From positions 189,857 to 253,856 of the forward strand of contig CAZBCG010000003.1 in assembly GCA_964490705.1 (NCBI GenBank): 64,000 nt of DNA, written 5' to 3'. This DNA is from Fodinibius sp964490705 (lineage in GTDB: Bacteria; Bacteroidota; Rhodothermia; Balneolales; Balneolaceae). Under the pieces are notes generated by a model. That model did no database searches. It had not been told where the DNA came from and saw nothing but the letters and a program-made list of their open reading frames with translations. Positions 28,917 to 37,174 of the stretch are shown here, in pieces. The position numbers and the translations under genes are program-made. Each line of letters opens with the position of its first letter. The stretch's first letter is position 1.

Positions 28917-29516
28917 ATGAGCGAATCCAAAGAAAAAGTAACTGAAGAACAAGCAACCGAGACCGAAGAGCAAGAACAGTCGGTTGAACAAACTGAGGAG
29001 CAGGTCTCGAAATACGATGATTATGAGCCCGATGAGCTGCAACAGCTGTTGATAGCGCGCGATGAGGAAGTCGAGCAGCTGGAGCAGGCTGTAGAGGAGG
29101 CCAAAGATTCTCGCCTCCGCAAAGCCGCAGAGCTCGAAAACTATCGCAAACGCGTCCAGCGCGAGCGTTCGCAGATTTATGAAACGGCCAAGGCCAAAGC
29201 ACTCGAGGATTTTTTGGATATCAATGATGACCTGCAGCGAACATTAAGCGCGGCAGAAGATATTGAGGTCAACGAAACGTTTATGGATGGCGTGCTCTTG
29301 GTAGCCAACAAATTCAAAGAAGTGCTTGAAAAGCATGGCGTAGAGCGGATTGACGAAGAAGGCGTTCCCTTTAATGTGGATTTGCATGATGCCATGATGC
29401 GCCAAAAACCGGAAGATGACAGCATCGAAAGCGATATGGTGCTGAATGTGGTGGAAAGTGGATACCGCATTGGCGATCGCACGATTCGACACGCAAAAGT
29501 AATTGTAAGCGAATAA
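28917..29516 (+). CDS. grpE: GrpE, DnaK nucleotide-exchange factor
   Basis: Heat-shock co-chaperone that releases ADP from DnaK. A Glu/Gln-rich N-terminal coiled coil (residues 1-80) leads into ENYRKRVQRE, the family signature, and then the beta-domain ending NVVESGYRIGDRTIRHAKVIVS. The length of 199 aa is normal. dnaJ starts 26 bp downstream. dnaK and hrcA are not in the window. Confidence 0.97.
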   Translation: MSESKEKVTEEQATETEEQEQSVEQTEEQVSKYDDYEPDELQQLLIARDEEVEQLEQAVEEAKDSRLRKAAELENYRKRVQRERSQIYETAKAKALEDFLDINDDLQRTLSAAEDIEVNETFMDGVLLVANKFKEVLEKHGVERIDEEGVPFNVDLHDAMMRQKPEDDSIESDMVLNVVESGYRIGDRTIRHAKVIVSE

Positions 29517-29542
29517 ATTTTTAGGTTAAGCAGACACAATTC

Positions 29543-30694
29543 ATGTCTAAACGAGACTATTACGAAGTACTCGGCGTCAGCAAAGACGCATCTGAAAGCG
29601 AAATTAAGAAGGCCTACCGCAAGAAGGCCATGAAGTTTCATCCGGATAGAAATTCGGATGACCCGGAGGCGGAACGAAAGTTTAAAGAAGCTTCTGAGGC
29701 TTATGAGGTATTAGGTGATGAACAAAAGCGCCAGCGTTATGATCAATTTGGTCACCGCGGTGTAAATGGCGGTGGCGGATTCGGAGGCGGTGCCTCAGGA
29801 TTTGAAGATATTGGATTTGAAGATATTTTCAGTCGATTCAGCGATATCTTTGGTGGTGAATTTGGTGGCGGACGTTCACGCGGACGTCGTTCTACCGGTC
29901 AGGCCGGCTCGGATATGAAGCTGCGTATTGAGCTTTCGCTCGAAGAAATTGCTTTTGGTACCGAGAAAAAGCTGAAGGTAAAGAAGTACATCAAATGTGA
30001 TGAATGTAACGGTACTGGTGCTGAAACAGAAAATGATTTTGAAACCTGCGGTACTTGCAATGGGATGGGCGAAGTCCGCCAGGTGCGCAAGACGATGCTT
30101 GGTCAGATGGTGAATGTGCAGCCATGTCCCGAATGTAATGGTGAAGGACGCATCATCCGCAATAAGTGCTCAAAGTGTAATGGCGAAGGTCGCTACAAAG
30201 GCGAAGAAACGGTCAAAGTGAATGTGCCGTCGGGCGTATCAAAAGGAAATTATATTACGTTGCGTGGTAAAGGCAATGCCGGTAAACGCGGCGGCGAAGC
30301 CGGTGCACTGGTTGTATTGATCGAAGAGAAAGAACACGAGCATTTTGAGCGGGATGGGAATGACATTTATTACGATCTCGTGCTTAGCGTTCCCGATGCT
30401 ATTTTAGGTACCGAAGTCCAAGTGCCTACGCTCAAGGGTAAAGCTAAGATCAAGATTGAGGAAGGTATCCAACCCGGCAAGTTACTGCGGATGAGCGAAA
30501 AGGGCATTCATGGCTTGAATCGCTCAGGTATTGGAGATCAGTATGTGCGGGTGAATGTGTATATCCCCAAGAACCTTACCGAAGATGAGCGCGTGCATAT
30601 CGAAGCACTAAAAGGAAAAGATCACTTTAATGCATCGAATAAAGAGGATGACGGCAAGGGCTTCTTCTCAAAAATCAAGGATGTGTTTACGTAA
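29543..30694 (+). CDS. dnaJ: Chaperone DnaJ
   Basis: A type I J-protein (383 aa). The J-domain is at residues 1-70 with the HPD motif (KFHPDRN). A Gly/Phe-rich linker follows (about 73-115). The zinc domain has four CxxCxGxG repeats: CDECNGTG, CGTCNGMG, CPECNGEG and CSKCNGEG. A C-terminal substrate domain completes it. Every key motif is intact. It is co-transcribed with grpE. Confidence 0.98.
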   Translation: MSKRDYYEVLGVSKDASESEIKKAYRKKAMKFHPDRNSDDPEAERKFKEASEAYEVLGDEQKRQRYDQFGHRGVNGGGGFGGGASGFEDIGFEDIFSRFSDIFGGEFGGGRSRGRRSTGQAGSDMKLRIELSLEEIAFGTEKKLKVKKYIKCDECNGTGAETENDFETCGTCNGMGEVRQVRKTMLGQMVNVQPCPECNGEGRIIRNKCSKCNGEGRYKGEETVKVNVPSGVSKGNYITLRGKGNAGKRGGEAGALVVLIEEKEHEHFERDGNDIYYDLVLSVPDAILGTEVQVPTLKGKAKIKIEEGIQPGKLLRMSEKGIHGLNRSGIGDQYVRVNVYIPKNLTEDERVHIEALKGKDHFNASNKEDDGKGFFSKIKDVFT

Positions 30695-30798
30695 AGGGCA
30701 AGTGCGAGTGTAAAGTAGAAGGTACTAAGTATTAGGTTTTCAAAAAGAATGCTGGATACGCGTGGTATTACTTTATACTAATAACTTTCTACTTACTA

Positions 30799-31668
30799 CT
30801 ATTCCCTCATCCATTCATCAAAAACTCTGGCAAACCGTTCGGGTGATTCCGGATCCATATTGAAATAGAGCGACGGCTCGATGAGTTCCAGCTCCATTAG
30901 TGCAAAACTATTTTCAGCAGTACGTACATAATCGGCCCGGGTATAAAGGGGCAGGGGATCGATCATTTTCAACACTTCGCGGGCTGTTGCCAGGAGGTGC
31001 TTTGCCGGTTTCACTTTTCGCAATATTCCCCCGTGTTCTTCCTGCACGCGAAAATCATCTTTTTTGGGCGTTTTAAGGATGGTATGGCTGTAAGTATCCC
31101 CGAAAAAGAAGACTGAAAATTCGCCTTCGCTGGTGATGTTATTCATGAAAGGCTGGACTAAAAACGGCCGATTCGCAAAGGTGGATGAGAGGTTTTCGAC
31201 ATATTTTTTCCACTCATCACGGTGAATCCAAAAAGTATTATCAGCTCCCGCGCTGATGGTTGGTTTTATGACAATTTCTTCGGATTCCAGCTCGTCGAAA
31301 AAATCGGGAAACAGCTCAGTATCAAAATGATCACGCCAAAGACTGGATACGATCTCGATGCCTTGTTGCTGTAGATCTCGAAGATAGGTTTTGTCGATAT
31401 TCCATTGTACAATTTCGAGGCTATTTTCGAGCACGGCCGATGATGCTTCAATGTCTTGTAACACATCCATAAATGCTTCAGGATCATCCTGATAATCCCA
31501 CGGACTGCGGATGATGACGGCATCAAAGTTATTCCAATCGACCGATCTATTTCGCCAGGAAATTTCTTGGGTTTCCCATCCCAATTGTGCAAGCGGTTCA
31601 ACCAGCAGTTCGTCATAGACCTCAAAATCGTCGAGGTTATCCATCGACAAAAAGGCGCAGTGTTTCAT
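30799..31668 (-). CDS. ATP-grasp-fold protein
   Basis: A 289-aa protein that looks like an ATP-grasp ligase of the RimK/glutathione-synthetase-like group. IIRSPWDYQ comes early, IVKPTISAGADNTF forms the Lys-containing ATP-binding loop, and MELELIEPSLYF is the metal-binding Glu block near the C-terminus. These features suggest it joins an acid to an amine with ATP. The substrate is not evident. It is a single gene, flanked by dnaJ (convergent) and the P-type ATPase (same strand, 80 bp upstream). Function beyond the fold is unknown. Confidence 0.75.
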   Translation of the reverse strand: MKHCAFLSMDNLDDFEVYDELLVEPLAQLGWETQEISWRNRSVDWNNFDAVIIRSPWDYQDDPEAFMDVLQDIEASSAVLENSLEIVQWNIDKTYLRDLQQQGIEIVSSLWRDHFDTELFPDFFDELESEEIVIKPTISAGADNTFWIHRDEWKKYVENLSSTFANRPFLVQPFMNNITSEGEFSVFFFGDTYSHTILKTPKKDDFRVQEEHGGILRKVKPAKHLLATAREVLKMIDPLPLYTRADYVRTAENSFALMELELIEPSLYFNMDPESPERFARVFDEWMRE

Positions 31669-31748
31669 CTATTGCATTGATTCGCATTTGAAATTATCGA
31701 ACCCCAAAATACCACGCCTCAAGGGAAGTGCAAGACAAATCAGCAGCT

Positions 31749-33707
31749 TTAACAACAGGTAGCCGGAGCCTGTTCGTCGGTACTACTGCTTTGACTACTG
31801 GACAATCTAACTGAAGAATCCGAATATTTGTTTTGAATGCGGATGGCATTGGCAATAGCGATAAGAGCAACCCCCACGTCCGCAAAAATGGCCTCCCACA
31901 TGGTGGCCATGCCGAGGGCTGCTAGTACCATGACCAGCACTTTAATCCCCAGGGCAAAGCCGATATTTTGCCAGACTACCCGGTGGGTAAAGTGGGCAAT
32001 TTCGATAGCCAATGGAATTTTCGAAGGCTGATCTGTTTGAATGACGACATCGGCCGTTTCCACCGTTGCATCCGAGCCGATACCGCCCATGGCGATTCCC
32101 ACATCAGCCAGCGTAATTACCGGCGCATCATTGACGCCATCCCCGATGAAGCCTACCGTTTTGTCGGGACTTAAGGCATCCTTCACATAGTTGTATTTGT
32201 CATCGGGCAGCAGGCCTCCGTGTGTCCGATCTAATCCAAGCTTATTAGCAACGTGATCAACCACCTCCTGATTGTCGCCGGATAGCATCACGAGTTCGCT
32301 GACGCCCAATTCGTGCAGTCGATTGATTGTCTGCTTGCTGTCGTCTTTGATGCGATCTGCAATACTGATCGTCCCCACATGGGTACCGTTTTCCGCGACA
32401 TGCACGTAGGTGTAAGGATTCTCAAATCCATTATTTACAACGGTAATATTTTGTTGTTGCAGAAGATCTCGGTTTCCGACAATTACATTTTTCTGGTTGA
32501 TCGTGCCTTGCAATCCTTTGCCCGAAATCTCTTGCTGGTTTTCAACAGGGTAGAGAGCTTCTCCGTTGCTATAACTCAAAATCGCTTTTGCAATGGGATG
32601 TGTGGACTGCTGTTCCAGCGAAGCAGCCAGTCGAATCAGTTCCTCTTTGCTGTAGCCGTTTACCGGATGTACTTCCTGTACCTCAAACGAACCTTCGGTC
32701 ATGGTACCGGTTTTGTCCATAAACAGGGTCTTCATCTTGCGCAGCTGGTCCAGGAAGTCCGATCCCTTGAGTAAAATACCGTTTTGAGAAGCGGCCCCGA
32801 TGCCGCCGAAATAGCCGAGAGGAATTGAAATCACAAGGCCGCACGGACAAGAAACTACCAAAAAGATCAGGGCGCGATAAAACCAATCCTGAAAGATATA
32901 ACTTTCAACAAATAGATAAGGCACGAATGTAAGTGCTGCGGCCATCCACACCACGATGGGCGTATATACTTTGGCGAAGCGGGTCATAAACCGTTGTGTA
33001 GGAGCCTTTCGCTTCGAGGCCTCCTGTACCATTGTCAGAATGTTGGAAAGTTTAGTATCCTCATAGCTGCTGGTGACTCTGATGCGCACCGGTGTATCTT
33101 GATTGATGGATCCCGCCCAAATTTTTTCTCCGGATTTTCGGGTCATCGGTTTGGATTCACCCGTGAGCGCTGCTGTATTGAATGAAGCTTTTTCGGTGAG
33201 CAATTCGCCGTCCAACGGTACTTTTTCACCCGGTTTTACTTGGATGATTTCGCCTATTCCGATCTCTTTGGGGTCGATTGTTTGGGTAGCTCCATTTCGT
33301 TCTACGGTAGCGACATCCGGCTGCTGATTGATGAGTCCCTTAATAGAACTTTTAGCCCGGGTAATGGCTCCGTGCTGGGCATATTCTCCGATCATATAAA
33401 AAAGCATTACGGCTACGCCCTCGGCATATTCACCGATGGCAAAAGCACCGACAGTGGCAATGCCCATCAGCATAAATTCACTGAAAACAGTGCCGTTTTT
33501 GATCGAATTGAATGCTTTGATCCAAACGGGCCCACCAACGGCCAGGTATGAAAGTCCGTATAGTGGAAGGTAAATATACGCTTGACCGGAAAAGGAAATT
33601 GCGTGTTCGACAATCAGAGCCGCTGCTAAAAATAGGGCACTTACAACCGCTTCTTTATATTTTTTTATGAATGATATCATGGGAATAATAAAAATTGGAA
33701 ATCTCAT
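31749..33707 (-). CDS. Heavy-metal P-type ATPase (P1B, CPC type)
   Basis: An inner-membrane metal exporter of 652 aa. The transmembrane metal site CPC is in SCPCGL (about residue 287). DKTGTMTE carries the phosphorylated Asp (about 329), THPIAKAI holds the HP dipeptide, TGES is the actuator, and GDGVNDAP is the hinge. There is no N-terminal HMA domain, and the protein ends in ATCC, a possible Cys tail. The last membrane segment reads DVGVALIAIANAIRI, closer to Zn/Cd/Pb (P1B-2) than Cu pumps, so Zn/Cd export is my inference. The start is ATG 33707 or 33680. It is divergent from the PII-like gene. Confidence 0.9.
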   Translation of the reverse strand: MRFPIFIIPMISFIKKYKEAVVSALFLAAALIVEHAISFSGQAYIYLPLYGLSYLAVGGPVWIKAFNSIKNGTVFSEFMLMGIATVGAFAIGEYAEGVAVMLFYMIGEYAQHGAITRAKSSIKGLINQQPDVATVERNGATQTIDPKEIGIGEIIQVKPGEKVPLDGELLTEKASFNTAALTGESKPMTRKSGEKIWAGSINQDTPVRIRVTSSYEDTKLSNILTMVQEASKRKAPTQRFMTRFAKVYTPIVVWMAAALTFVPYLFVESYIFQDWFYRALIFLVVSCPCGLVISIPLGYFGGIGAASQNGILLKGSDFLDQLRKMKTLFMDKTGTMTEGSFEVQEVHPVNGYSKEELIRLAASLEQQSTHPIAKAILSYSNGEALYPVENQQEISGKGLQGTINQKNVIVGNRDLLQQQNITVVNNGFENPYTYVHVAENGTHVGTISIADRIKDDSKQTINRLHELGVSELVMLSGDNQEVVDHVANKLGLDRTHGGLLPDDKYNYVKDALSPDKTVGFIGDGVNDAPVITLADVGIAMGGIGSDATVETADVVIQTDQPSKIPLAIEIAHFTHRVVWQNIGFALGIKVLVMVLAALGMATMWEAIFADVGVALIAIANAIRIQNKYSDSSVRLSSSQSSSTDEQAPATCC

Positions 33708-34002
33708 CTGGCTCTAAAATAACAGGGTCAGACAATCAGCTCTTGCATCTTTATGTAAATCTTGTGCAGGATTTTGTATTTCGCAGGTGAGCTTCAAGAA
33801 CTACATCCCGGACGAATATCTCCAGACCGATTGTTGGCTTTAAATTAATCCTGGTTCAAGTAGTAGGTGCAGTATAGGCCTAAGGCGAATTTCCCTGAGG
33901 TTTTCAGCACTGTGTTGCATTAATTACTTGAACACAGTCTTATATGAAAACTTACCAATTTAATTACTATTTTTAAGTAACTTCTTGCTTAAAAGTGGTT
34001 GT
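33708..34002. other. 295-bp divergent regulatory gap
   Basis: This lies between the P-type ATPase (minus) and the PII-like gene (plus). I looked for MerR-type operators or TAnnTTTG elements and found none convincing. It is AT-rich near the PII-like start. A TTG at 33985 is in frame with the PII-like gene, but it is not the likely start. Confidence 0.4.
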
Positions 34003-34344
34003 ATGAAACTAATAAAAGCTTACATCAGGCCCATGTTATTGGAGGATGTATATTCGGCTCTGCGTAAGCACGATTACTGCTGCATGAGTGTTTTTGAGGG
34101 AGAAGGAACAGGGAAGTATAATGATCCCAAAAACAAACACGGCTCTCTGGATTTTCCAGCGATGCATACAAAAGTAATAAAAATAGAAATTGCTGCTAAA
34201 GAGGATGACGTAAAACCCATAATTCAAATTATAAAAACACATGCCCACACGGGTAGAAAAGGAGATGGATTAGTTTTTGTATCTCCTGTTGAATATGCTA
34301 CCCGAATTCGTGATGACAAAGAGGGAGCTGAAATTCTTAGCTAA
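34003..34344 (+). CDS. PII-family signal protein, metal-associated type
   Basis: A 113-aa PII/CutA-fold protein. MKLIKAYIRP opens it and THAHTGRKGDGLVFVSPV is the C-terminal PII signature; the trimer fold is inferred. The T-loop differs from GlnB: Tyr51, the uridylylation site, is Phe here, and the loop is shortened and charged (EGEGTGKYNDPKNKHG). Cys26-Cys27 lie in an early strand. PII proteins beside CusA-type pumps are a described subgroup with presumed metal or nucleotide sensing. Here it faces the CusB gene and diverges from the P-type ATPase. It is probably not the nitrogen regulator itself. Confidence 0.8.
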   Translation: MKLIKAYIRPMLLEDVYSALRKHDYCCMSVFEGEGTGKYNDPKNKHGSLDFPAMHTKVIKIEIAAKEDDVKPIIQIIKTHAHTGRKGDGLVFVSPVEYATRIRDDKEGAEILS

Positions 34345-34363
34345 CTATCCTTCTACAGAGTGT

Positions 34364-34382
34364 CTTTTTTTAATTAAAAAAG
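34364..34382. terminator. AT-rich dyad between PII-like and cusB-like genes
   Basis: CTTTTTTTAATTAAAAAAG lies between the convergent ends of the PII-like gene and the RND adaptor. T and A runs could aid termination on both strands, but the stem is weak. Confidence 0.3.
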
Positions 34383-34437
34383 TTTGGTCCTGCACTTCAC
34401 TTCTAATTTTTAAAATCTGGGTTATTTAGTCATACTT

Positions 34438-35715
34438 TTATTTTTCTAAATTCATCATGCTTTTTTTATCGGCCAGCTGAGCGGCACTGTCAATCATGAA
34501 GTTACCTTTTGTAACCACTTGTTCACCTTCTTCAAGTCCCTCTTCAATGATATAAGAATTTCCGACTCTGGCCCCAAGGGTAACTTCCCGGGCTTCAAAT
34601 CTTGTGCCGGAGGTATCAGGCAACCTAACATAAACAATTGATCGCTCTCCAGTCCAGAGTACGGCTTTCTTGGGAATTTGCAGGACTTCCTGACCCTTAT
34701 TGATATTTGAAAATACGGTTCCCTGGGCTATCATATTGGGTTTAAGCTGCCCATCGTTATTGGAGAATTCTGTTCGCACAGTTGCTGTACGATCCTCTTC
34801 ATTGATAAGCGGGTCGATATATGTAACTTCAGATTCAAAGGTTTGTCCGGGATATGCAGCAACCGAAAATTGGATATTATCTCCCACCGACAATCCATGC
34901 AGATCACTTTCATATGCGTCAAATTTAATCCATACAGAAGAAAGATCGGCAAGCTCAAAAATTGGTTTGCCGAAATGGATATGGTCACCTGCTACTACAT
35001 ACCTTTTAGTGACATAGCCACTTTTGTGAGAATAAATATCAAAGTTCAATTTTGGTTTTCCGTTCTCTAGGATGCGGTCAACTGTTTCAGGCGAAATCTT
35101 CCAGTTGATAAACTTCTGCCGAGCCGATTGATAAAGCTGGGGATTGGCTTCGCGCTTTTTATACGCCTCCAGCAGCTCGCGCTGAGCGGTCACCAGCTTC
35201 GGCGAATAGACTGAGGCCAGCTTGTCACCCTTTTCTACATAGGCCCCGGTAAAGTTGATATACAGCTTTTCGATCCGTCCCGGGAAATGCGCCGGAATTG
35301 CGCTGATAGAGCGTTCATCCACCGTCACCTTACCCGGCATTTGGATCTGTTTAACGGCCGGTTTTTTTGTGACCCGCGTAGTCTGTACCTCGGCAAGCTG
35401 CATAGCCGCTTTGGTCATTTGCAGAGCTTGGGGATGTTGATCTTGGCCGGATTCATCGTCTACTTCATTTGCCGGAATCAATTCCATCCCGCAAATGGGA
35501 CAGTTGCCGGGCTCGTTTTGCCGCACGTTTGGATGCATGCTGCAAGTATAAACGATTTCTCCCTGCCCGTCGGTATGCGCTTCTTCCACATGTCCGTCTA
35601 TCGTTGTTTCTGTGGATGAGGAGTTGCTGCCAAACAGGAGCCATCCAAGTAATATACCGGCAAAGAGTATACCGGCTGACTTTAGAATTTTTGAAAAGTT
35701 GTATGATATTTTCAT
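34438..35715 (-). CDS. RND efflux periplasmic adaptor with heavy-metal-binding domain (CusB-like)
   Basis: Membrane-fusion subunit linking the RND pump to the TolC-type channel. A signal-anchor segment (residues 11-28) is followed by a metal-binding domain (residues 56-80) with YTCSMHP and CPICGME, as in CusB-like proteins carrying an HMBD. The barrel-sandwich, beta-barrel and membrane-proximal regions follow. The frame runs to 35745, but that ATG falls inside the 20-bp palindrome at 35735-35754. I therefore prefer the ATG at 35715, which gives a normal N-terminus. It is the last gene of the cus-type operon and probably exports Cu(I)/Ag(I). Confidence 0.88.
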   Translation of the reverse strand: MKISYNFSKILKSAGILFAGILLGWLLFGSNSSSTETTIDGHVEEAHTDGQGEIVYTCSMHPNVRQNEPGNCPICGMELIPANEVDDESGQDQHPQALQMTKAAMQLAEVQTTRVTKKPAVKQIQMPGKVTVDERSISAIPAHFPGRIEKLYINFTGAYVEKGDKLASVYSPKLVTAQRELLEAYKKREANPQLYQSARQKFINWKISPETVDRILENGKPKLNFDIYSHKSGYVTKRYVVAGDHIHFGKPIFELADLSSVWIKFDAYESDLHGLSVGDNIQFSVAAYPGQTFESEVTYIDPLINEEDRTATVRTEFSNNDGQLKPNMIAQGTVFSNINKGQEVLQIPKKAVLWTGERSIVYVRLPDTSGTRFEAREVTLGARVGNSYIIEEGLEEGEQVVTKGNFMIDSAAQLADKKSMMNLEK

Positions 35716-35734
35716 GATGTTATTCGGTTTGTTG

Positions 35735-35754
35735 GGACGCAGCATGCTGCGTCC
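35735..35754. repeat. 20-bp perfect palindrome
   Basis: GGACGCAGCATGCTGCGTCC is self-complementary over all 20 bases. It lies in the 45-bp gap between the TolC-type gene and the CusB-like gene. Its core AGC..GCT resembles other palindromes in this window (11165, 54919). Confidence 0.75.
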
Positions 35755-35760
35755 ATATAC

Positions 35761-37173
35761 TTAATTGTTAATTTCTTTTGAATTCAGATTGTATTTGCCT
35801 GTAAAAAATTCGATGCGAGCCACGGCTTTATTTTTATTGCCAATTGCTTCTTCGCGTAATTGCCGGTAATTGAGCAGGCGACGATGAAGCCGCAAAATTT
35901 CTTCAAAGTCGGTAGCTGCCGCCGAATACTGCTCGGTGAGTACATTGATTGCTTGGTGCGTGCGGGCAATTTGCTTTTCCTTATAGAGTTCAAGTTTCCG
36001 GCTGGCATCCCGAAAGTCACGCATTGTTTTTTCAAATTGTGTGATAAATTTATTTTCCTGGGATATTTTTTGTTTCTGGACCGCTCGTTTCTCCAATGCG
36101 GCCTGCTTTTTTTGAGCACGATATTTATCCCGCCACAACGGAATTTGGATGGTTGCCCGAGCCATAAAGGCATCGCGGCCATTATTTGCCATTACCACCT
36201 CGCGCTGGCCCGTAAGAATATATGTGGCACCGATAGTAAATTTAGGTAGCCCGTCGAATCTGGCAGCGCGGATAGATTCTGTTGCCGCTTGTTCTTCTGA
36301 AATAAGCTTTTTTAGTGATGGATTTTCAGCCATCATTTGCTGTTTTAGCTTGACCGGTTCTGCCGGAAGGTCAGTAGCTGAAAGATCTATCTCGCTGGGG
36401 AAATCAACGGTGTCGCTGTTCATAAGTTCGCTGAATTCCTGTCGCAGCACCTCTCGGTCGTCGAGCAGTTTGCTACGTGCAATGCGCAAATCTTCAAGCT
36501 CGATTTGTACTTGCAATACATCTGATTGATTGCCCTCGGCTGTTTCATATTTTTGTAACGCAATTTCTTCCAGTGTTTCGAGCAGACTAATATTTTCGTC
36601 GTGGATTTTAATTTTTTCCCCGATTACATACAGTTCATACCATGTCGCTTTGACCTCATAAAAAAGCTGGTTTCGCTTGGTTTGAAATTCCTGAAATTGG
36701 GCTTGGGCCTGGTGTGTTTTTATGTCCTCACGAGCGCCCAGCGTGCCAAACCAGGGAAACATCTGGCTGATTGAGAGCCGGGCTTGCTGGGGACCAACTC
36801 GTGTTTCAATGGGACTGACAAAATATCCGAACGCCAGTTCAGGGTCGGGAAGACTGCCAATCTGCGGAACTTCCTCCAGCGCAGCCAAGTATTGATTAAA
36901 AGCCGCCTCTATCTCCGGATTTTGTTGGGCGGCTTGATGGAGATATTGCTCGAGTTGCATTCCGGCGTTGTCGAATTGCTTCGCATCAGCAGGAAGATCC
37001 TGTCCCCGTAACTGAACGTTTAACAAAAGGAACAATAATAGTGTTGCCCATAACCGCAAATGGCCCACAGATCTCATGAAGGTTATTGATCTCCTCAGCA
37101 TTTTCTCTCCGCTCTTTAATAGATTAAAGTAAAATTGTGATATTTTATTATCTGAAATGTTCATTAATTTCAT
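35761..37173 (-). CDS. TolC-family outer-membrane channel of the RND pump
   Basis: Outer-membrane efflux channel (470 aa) of the tripartite pump. Two OEP repeats of long coiled helices and short barrel strands are visible, with periodic Q, E and A. The translational start at 37173 is supported by GAGAGG 8 bp upstream, inside the 3' end of the cusA-like gene. A hydrophobic signal segment begins near residue 41 (LWATLLLFLLLNVQ), unusually far from the start, so an internal start at 37101 is possible. It is tightly coupled to cusA (1-bp gap). Confidence 0.9.
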   Translation of the reverse strand: MKLMNISDNKISQFYFNLLKSGEKMLRRSITFMRSVGHLRLWATLLLFLLLNVQLRGQDLPADAKQFDNAGMQLEQYLHQAAQQNPEIEAAFNQYLAALEEVPQIGSLPDPELAFGYFVSPIETRVGPQQARLSISQMFPWFGTLGAREDIKTHQAQAQFQEFQTKRNQLFYEVKATWYELYVIGEKIKIHDENISLLETLEEIALQKYETAEGNQSDVLQVQIELEDLRIARSKLLDDREVLRQEFSELMNSDTVDFPSEIDLSATDLPAEPVKLKQQMMAENPSLKKLISEEQAATESIRAARFDGLPKFTIGATYILTGQREVVMANNGRDAFMARATIQIPLWRDKYRAQKKQAALEKRAVQKQKISQENKFITQFEKTMRDFRDASRKLELYKEKQIARTHQAINVLTEQYSAAATDFEEILRLHRRLLNYRQLREEAIGNKNKAVARIEFFTGKYNLNSKEINN

Positions 37174-37174
37174 T

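Noticed and set aside
33985..34002. TTG start for the PII-like gene
   Set aside because: The ATG at 34003 begins exactly at the conserved PII N-terminus.
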